Source of the DNA: Sedimentitalea xiamensis
GTDB taxonomy: Bacteria; Pseudomonadota; Alphaproteobacteria; Rhodobacterales; Rhodobacteraceae
Length of the DNA stretch: 64,000 nt
NCBI RefSeq assembly: GCF_030164465.1
Contig: NZ_JASNJE010000005.1
Coordinates: 62,001 to 126,000, forward strand
Reading direction: 5' to 3'
Notes under the pieces: generated by a model
What the model was told of the DNA's origin: nothing
Seen by the model: the letters and a program-made list of their open reading frames with translations, nothing else
Database searches by the model: none
In this document: piece after piece, positions 61,470 through 64,000 of the stretch
Layout of the letters: each line of letters starts with the position of its first letter
Position numbering within the stretch: position 1 is the first letter of the stretch
Translations under genes and position numbers: made by a program

Positions 61470-62474
61470 TCAGGGCGCGAACTCCGCCGCCAGGGATGCT
61501 CCGGCGTGCAGGTATTCCTTTTCGATCCGGTTCACGAGGCTTGCGACATCGGCCACTTCGCGCACCGCGCCAATGCCCTGCCCCGCGCCCCAGATTTCCT
61601 TCCAGGCCTTGGGTTTGGAGGAGCCGGAGCTGAAATTCATCGAAGACGCATCCGCCGAGGGCAGGTTCTCCGGGTCCATTCCGGCCGCCATGATCGACGG
61701 TTTCAGGTAGTTTCCGGAAACCCCGGTGAAGAGAGACGAGGTCACGATGTCCTCGGCCCCGCTGGACACGATCATGTCCTTGTAACCGCTCTGGGCATTC
61801 GCCTCGCGCGTCGCGATGAAAGGCGATCCCATGTATCCGAAATCCGCCCCGACCGCGCGGGCCGCCAGCAGGGCCTCGCCGCTGGCGATCGCGCCGGACA
61901 GCAACAGCGGACCGTCGAACCAATCGCGGATCTCGCGGATGAGCGCAAAGGGCGACTGCGGGCCGGCGTGCCCCCCGGCCCCGGCGGCAACGGCGATCAG
62001 CCCGTCCGCCCCCTTGTCGATGGCCTTGCGGGCAAAGGTGTTGTTGATGATGTCGTGCAGCACGACTCCGCCGCAGGAATGCGCGGCCTCGTTGACCTCG
62101 ACCCGCGCGCCCAGCGACGTGATCCACACCGGCACCTTGTGCCGCACACAAATCTCGAGATCCCTGTCCAGACGACCGTTGGACCGGTGCACGATCTGGT
62201 TCACCGCGAAGGGCGCCGCTGGCCGGTCCGGATTGGCCTGGTTGTGGCGGTCGAGTTCTTCGTTGATCCGCGTGAGCCATGTGTCCAGCAACGGATGCTC
62301 TCCATCGGCTTCCCGCGCGTTCAGCGCCGGGAACGCCCCGACGATCCCGGCCTTGCATTGCGCGATCACCAGGTCCGGCGCCGAAACGATGAATAGCGGC
62401 GCGGCCACGAGCGGCAGCCGCAGCCCGCGCAGCGCTTTCGGCAGGCGACTGTCGTCGCGACCCCATTTCGTCAT
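61470..62474 (-). CDS. Nitronate monooxygenase / 2-nitropropane dioxygenase-like flavoprotein
   Basis: 334 residues from ATG 62474, which overlaps the thiolase stop by 1 base. TIM-barrel FMN protein: PLVAAPLFIVSAPDLVIAQ at the N terminus, PVWITSLGA, GADGLIAVAAGAGGHAG (the conserved GGHxG-type loop), LLLSGAIASGEALLAARAVGA (phosphate site) and a FGYMGSPFIAT segment. Family members oxidise nitronates; many close homologues in acyl-CoA operons have unknown substrates and may act on enoyl-CoA-like compounds. Stop is 1 bp before the histidine phosphatase start. Confidence 0.88.
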   Translation of the reverse strand: MTKWGRDDSRLPKALRGLRLPLVAAPLFIVSAPDLVIAQCKAGIVGAFPALNAREADGEHPLLDTWLTRINEELDRHNQANPDRPAAPFAVNQIVHRSNGRLDRDLEICVRHKVPVWITSLGARVEVNEAAHSCGGVVLHDIINNTFARKAIDKGADGLIAVAAGAGGHAGPQSPFALIREIRDWFDGPLLLSGAIASGEALLAARAVGADFGYMGSPFIATREANAQSGYKDMIVSSGAEDIVTSSLFTGVSGNYLKPSIMAAGMDPENLPSADASSMNFSSGSSKPKAWKEIWGAGQGIGAVREVADVASLVNRIEKEYLHAGASLAAEFAP

Positions 62475-63670
62475 CAGAGAACCTCGAAGAGGCCGGCCGC
62501 CCCCATGCCACCGCCGACGCACATGGTGCAGACGACATATTTCGCGCCCCGCCGCTTGCCTTCGATCAGGGCATGGCCGACCATCCGCGCGCCGGACATG
62601 CCATAGGGATGTCCGATCGAGATCGCGCCGCCATCGACATTCAGAAGTTCGTCGGGGATGCCGAGCTTGTCGCGGCAGTAGAGAACCTGCACCGCGAAGG
62701 CCTCGTTCAACTCCCAAAGCCCGATATCGTCCATCTTGAGCCCATGCGCGGCCAACAGTTTCGGCACCGCGAAGACCGGGCCGATCCCCATCTCGTCCGG
62801 TTCGCAGCCGGCTGCCATCGCGCCCACGTAACGCCCCAGCGGTTCAAGGCCGCGCTGTTCGGCCAGTTTCGCCTCCATGACTATGGCGGCAGAGGCGCCG
62901 TCCGACAACTGGCTGGCGTTGCCCGCGGTGATATACCGGCCTTCGGCGATCGACATGCCGTTCTTGAATACGGGCGACAACGCCTCAAGGTTCTCGATGG
63001 TGGTGCCGGGACGGTTGCCTTCGTCCCTGGACAGCGTCACCTCCTGGTCGCTGATCTCTTTCGTCTCGCGGTCCTGCACCTTCATCACCGTGCTCATCGG
63101 GACGATTTCCGCATCGAACCGGCCCGCGTCCTGACCTGCGGCGGTGCGTTGCTGGGATTGCAGCGCATAGGCATCCTGATCTTCGCGGCTCACGCCATAG
63201 CGCGCCGCGACGGTTTCCGCCGTCTCCAGCATGCTCATGTAGATGTCGGGCTTGTTCTGTTTCAGCCAGGGGTCCGCCCCGACGCGCATGTCCGGGGTCT
63301 GCACCATGGAAATGCTGTCGACGCCGCCGCCGATCACGACCTCCATGCCGTCGGTCAGAACCTGCTTGGCCGCCGTCGCGATGGCCATCATGCCTGACGC
63401 GCACTGCCGGTCCAGCGACATGCCCGCCACCGTCACCGGCAATCCGGCCCGGATCGCCGCCTGGCGCGCGATATTGCCGCCGGACAACCCCTGCTGAAGC
63501 GCCGCGCCGATCACGCAGTCGCTGATCTCTGCCGGATCGACGCCAGCGCGCTGCACCGCATGAGTGATCGCATGAGCGGTCAACGCCTGTGGCGTGGTGG
63601 CGTTGAAAGCCCCGCGATAGGCCTTGCCGATGGGGGTACGGGCGGTGGAAACGATGACGGCGTCGCGCAT
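62474..63670 (-). CDS. Acetyl-CoA acyltransferase (thiolase)
   Basis: 398 residues, standard thiolase length. Acyl-accepting Cys90 in [11 protein letters not shown], His354 in [16 protein letters not shown] and general acid/base Cys384 in [15 protein letters not shown] motif in [13 protein letters not shown]. Strong AAGGAG ribosome site. It would perform the final thiolytic cleavage, releasing acetyl-CoA. It follows the partial SDR gene by 19 bp and overlaps the nitronate-monooxygenase-like gene by 1 base. Degradative rather than biosynthetic use is inferred from neighbours. Confidence 0.94.
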   Translation of the reverse strand: MRDAVIVSTARTPIGKAYRGAFNATTPQALTAHAITHAVQRAGVDPAEISDCVIGAALQQGLSGGNIARQAAIRAGLPVTVAGMSLDRQCASGMMAIATAAKQVLTDGMEVVIGGGVDSISMVQTPDMRVGADPWLKQNKPDIYMSMLETAETVAARYGVSREDQDAYALQSQQRTAAGQDAGRFDAEIVPMSTVMKVQDRETKEISDQEVTLSRDEGNRPGTTIENLEALSPVFKNGMSIAEGRYITAGNASQLSDGASAAIVMEAKLAEQRGLEPLGRYVGAMAAGCEPDEMGIGPVFAVPKLLAAHGLKMDDIGLWELNEAFAVQVLYCRDKLGIPDELLNVDGGAISIGHPYGMSGARMVGHALIEGKRRGAKYVVCTMCVGGGMGAAGLFEVL

Positions 63671-63689
63671 GGCGATCTCCTTTTGCTGT

Positions 63690-64000
63690 TCAGTTGCCCC
63701 AGTCGAGCGTCAGCCCACGGGCCTCGGCCGCGTTGCGGACGTATTTTCGGGTCTGTTCAAAGGCGTTCTGCAATTCTTCCTGGCCATCGGCATCCGAAAT
63801 CTCGGCAAAGCGGGCTGCGACCGTTTCCGGGGTGTTGTCGTCCTCCGCCAGCGTAATTCCAGGCGTTTCGTAGATGCGTGTCCGGGCGTAGCTTCCGGCG
63901 CCCGCCCCCAGGATGACCCGGCTGGGCGCATCCTCGCTGACGAGATAGAGCAGACCCGGCGTGATCGTCCCGGGATCGAGAAGAGCCAGCGCGTCCGCAG
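63690..64000 (-). CDS. SDR-family protein, multifunctional-enzyme type (C-terminal part)
   Basis: The gene enters from the right edge; 103 codons before the TGA at 63690-63692 are visible. The fragment reads [50 protein letters not shown], then a charged helix ending in LTLDWGN. This is the C-terminal end of SDRs related to the dehydrogenase part of peroxisomal multifunctional enzyme 2 (LLxPexVxPxxLYLxSexxPxxxIlxAGaG pattern). It probably oxidises a 3-hydroxyacyl-CoA before the thiolase step encoded 19 bp downstream. The Rossmann and active-site motifs lie outside the window. Confidence 0.78.
   Translation of the reverse strand, partial: ADALALLDPGTITPGLLYLVSEDAPSRVILGAGAGSYARTRIYETPGITLAEDDNTPETVAARFAEISDADGQEELQNAFEQTRKYVRNAAEARGLTLDWGN

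Noticed and set aside
1-64000. CRISPR arrays, tRNA/rRNA genes, insertion sequences, integrases or prophage
   Set aside because: No regularly spaced repeats, cloverleaf-like genes, transposase or phage motifs were seen on either strand. Gene order looks chromosomal throughout.

Overview
The window reads as chromosomal DNA of a GC-rich alphaproteobacterium, most likely of the Rhodobacteraceae/Roseobacter type. The evidence is gene content and order: TRAP transporters with oversized membrane subunits, two Liv-type ABC systems, an IalB-family protein, long PstC/PstA permeases in the order phoR-pstSCAB-phoU-phoB, class II DAHP synthase, a PAS_5 protein and a dense set of acyl-CoA genes. I see no rRNA, tRNA, CRISPR array, insertion sequence or prophage. 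Coding density is high and most operons have 1-8 nt overlaps.

Layout. 1-3825: tail of an Asp/Glu-racemase/maleate-isomerase-like gene, a small coiled protein, an SDR, a class I aminotransferase and a ZntB/CorA-type transporter. 4155-9040: a TRAP operon (TakP-like binding protein, 8-segment DctQ, DctM with a 330-residue C-terminal coiled extension). 9211-15086: envelope genes, namely a YcbK-like peptidase diverging from a YcbB-like L,D-transpeptidase, an LpxD paralogue, an acyl carrier protein, a ketoacyl synthase and IalB. 15565-17106: HerA-like ATPase (DUF853). 17208-23667: first Liv ABC system with a GlxA-type regulator. 23835-26190: class II DAHP synthase and a PAS_5 protein. 26190-30499: yicC, gmk, gamma-carbonic-anhydrase-like, Cys/Met PLP enzyme, phoR. 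30571-36873: Pho regulon (Pho box, pstSCAB, phoU, phoB). 36994-41534: LysR/glutaryl-CoA dehydrogenase pair, then a DUF442 rhodanese-like protein with a SulP permease.

41800-64000 is the most interesting part: three facing acyl-CoA catabolic units. The plus strand carries an acyl-CoA synthetase, an ACAD10/11-type acyl-CoA dehydrogenase and two SDRs. The minus strand carries a second Liv ABC system followed by an overlapping chain of two unusual crotonases, an EstB/beta-lactamase-type serine hydrolase, acetoacetyl-CoA-synthetase-type ligase, TesB thioesterase and amidohydrolase. A further minus-strand unit carries an SDR (cut by the window end), thiolase, nitronate-monooxygenase-like enzyme, an atypical histidine phosphatase, an ACAD10/11-type kinase and an IclR regulator. 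Kinase plus ACAD10/11 dehydrogenase is the signature of 4-hydroxyacyl-CoA catabolism (levulinate/lva-like), and the hydrolases suggest a lactone or ester precursor. This is an inference from families and neighbourhood.

Regulatory pattern: each of the four substrate-binding-protein genes (dctP, two livK, pstS) is followed within about 25 nt by a strong stem-loop before the permease genes, a layout expected to keep the binding protein in excess over the membrane parts.
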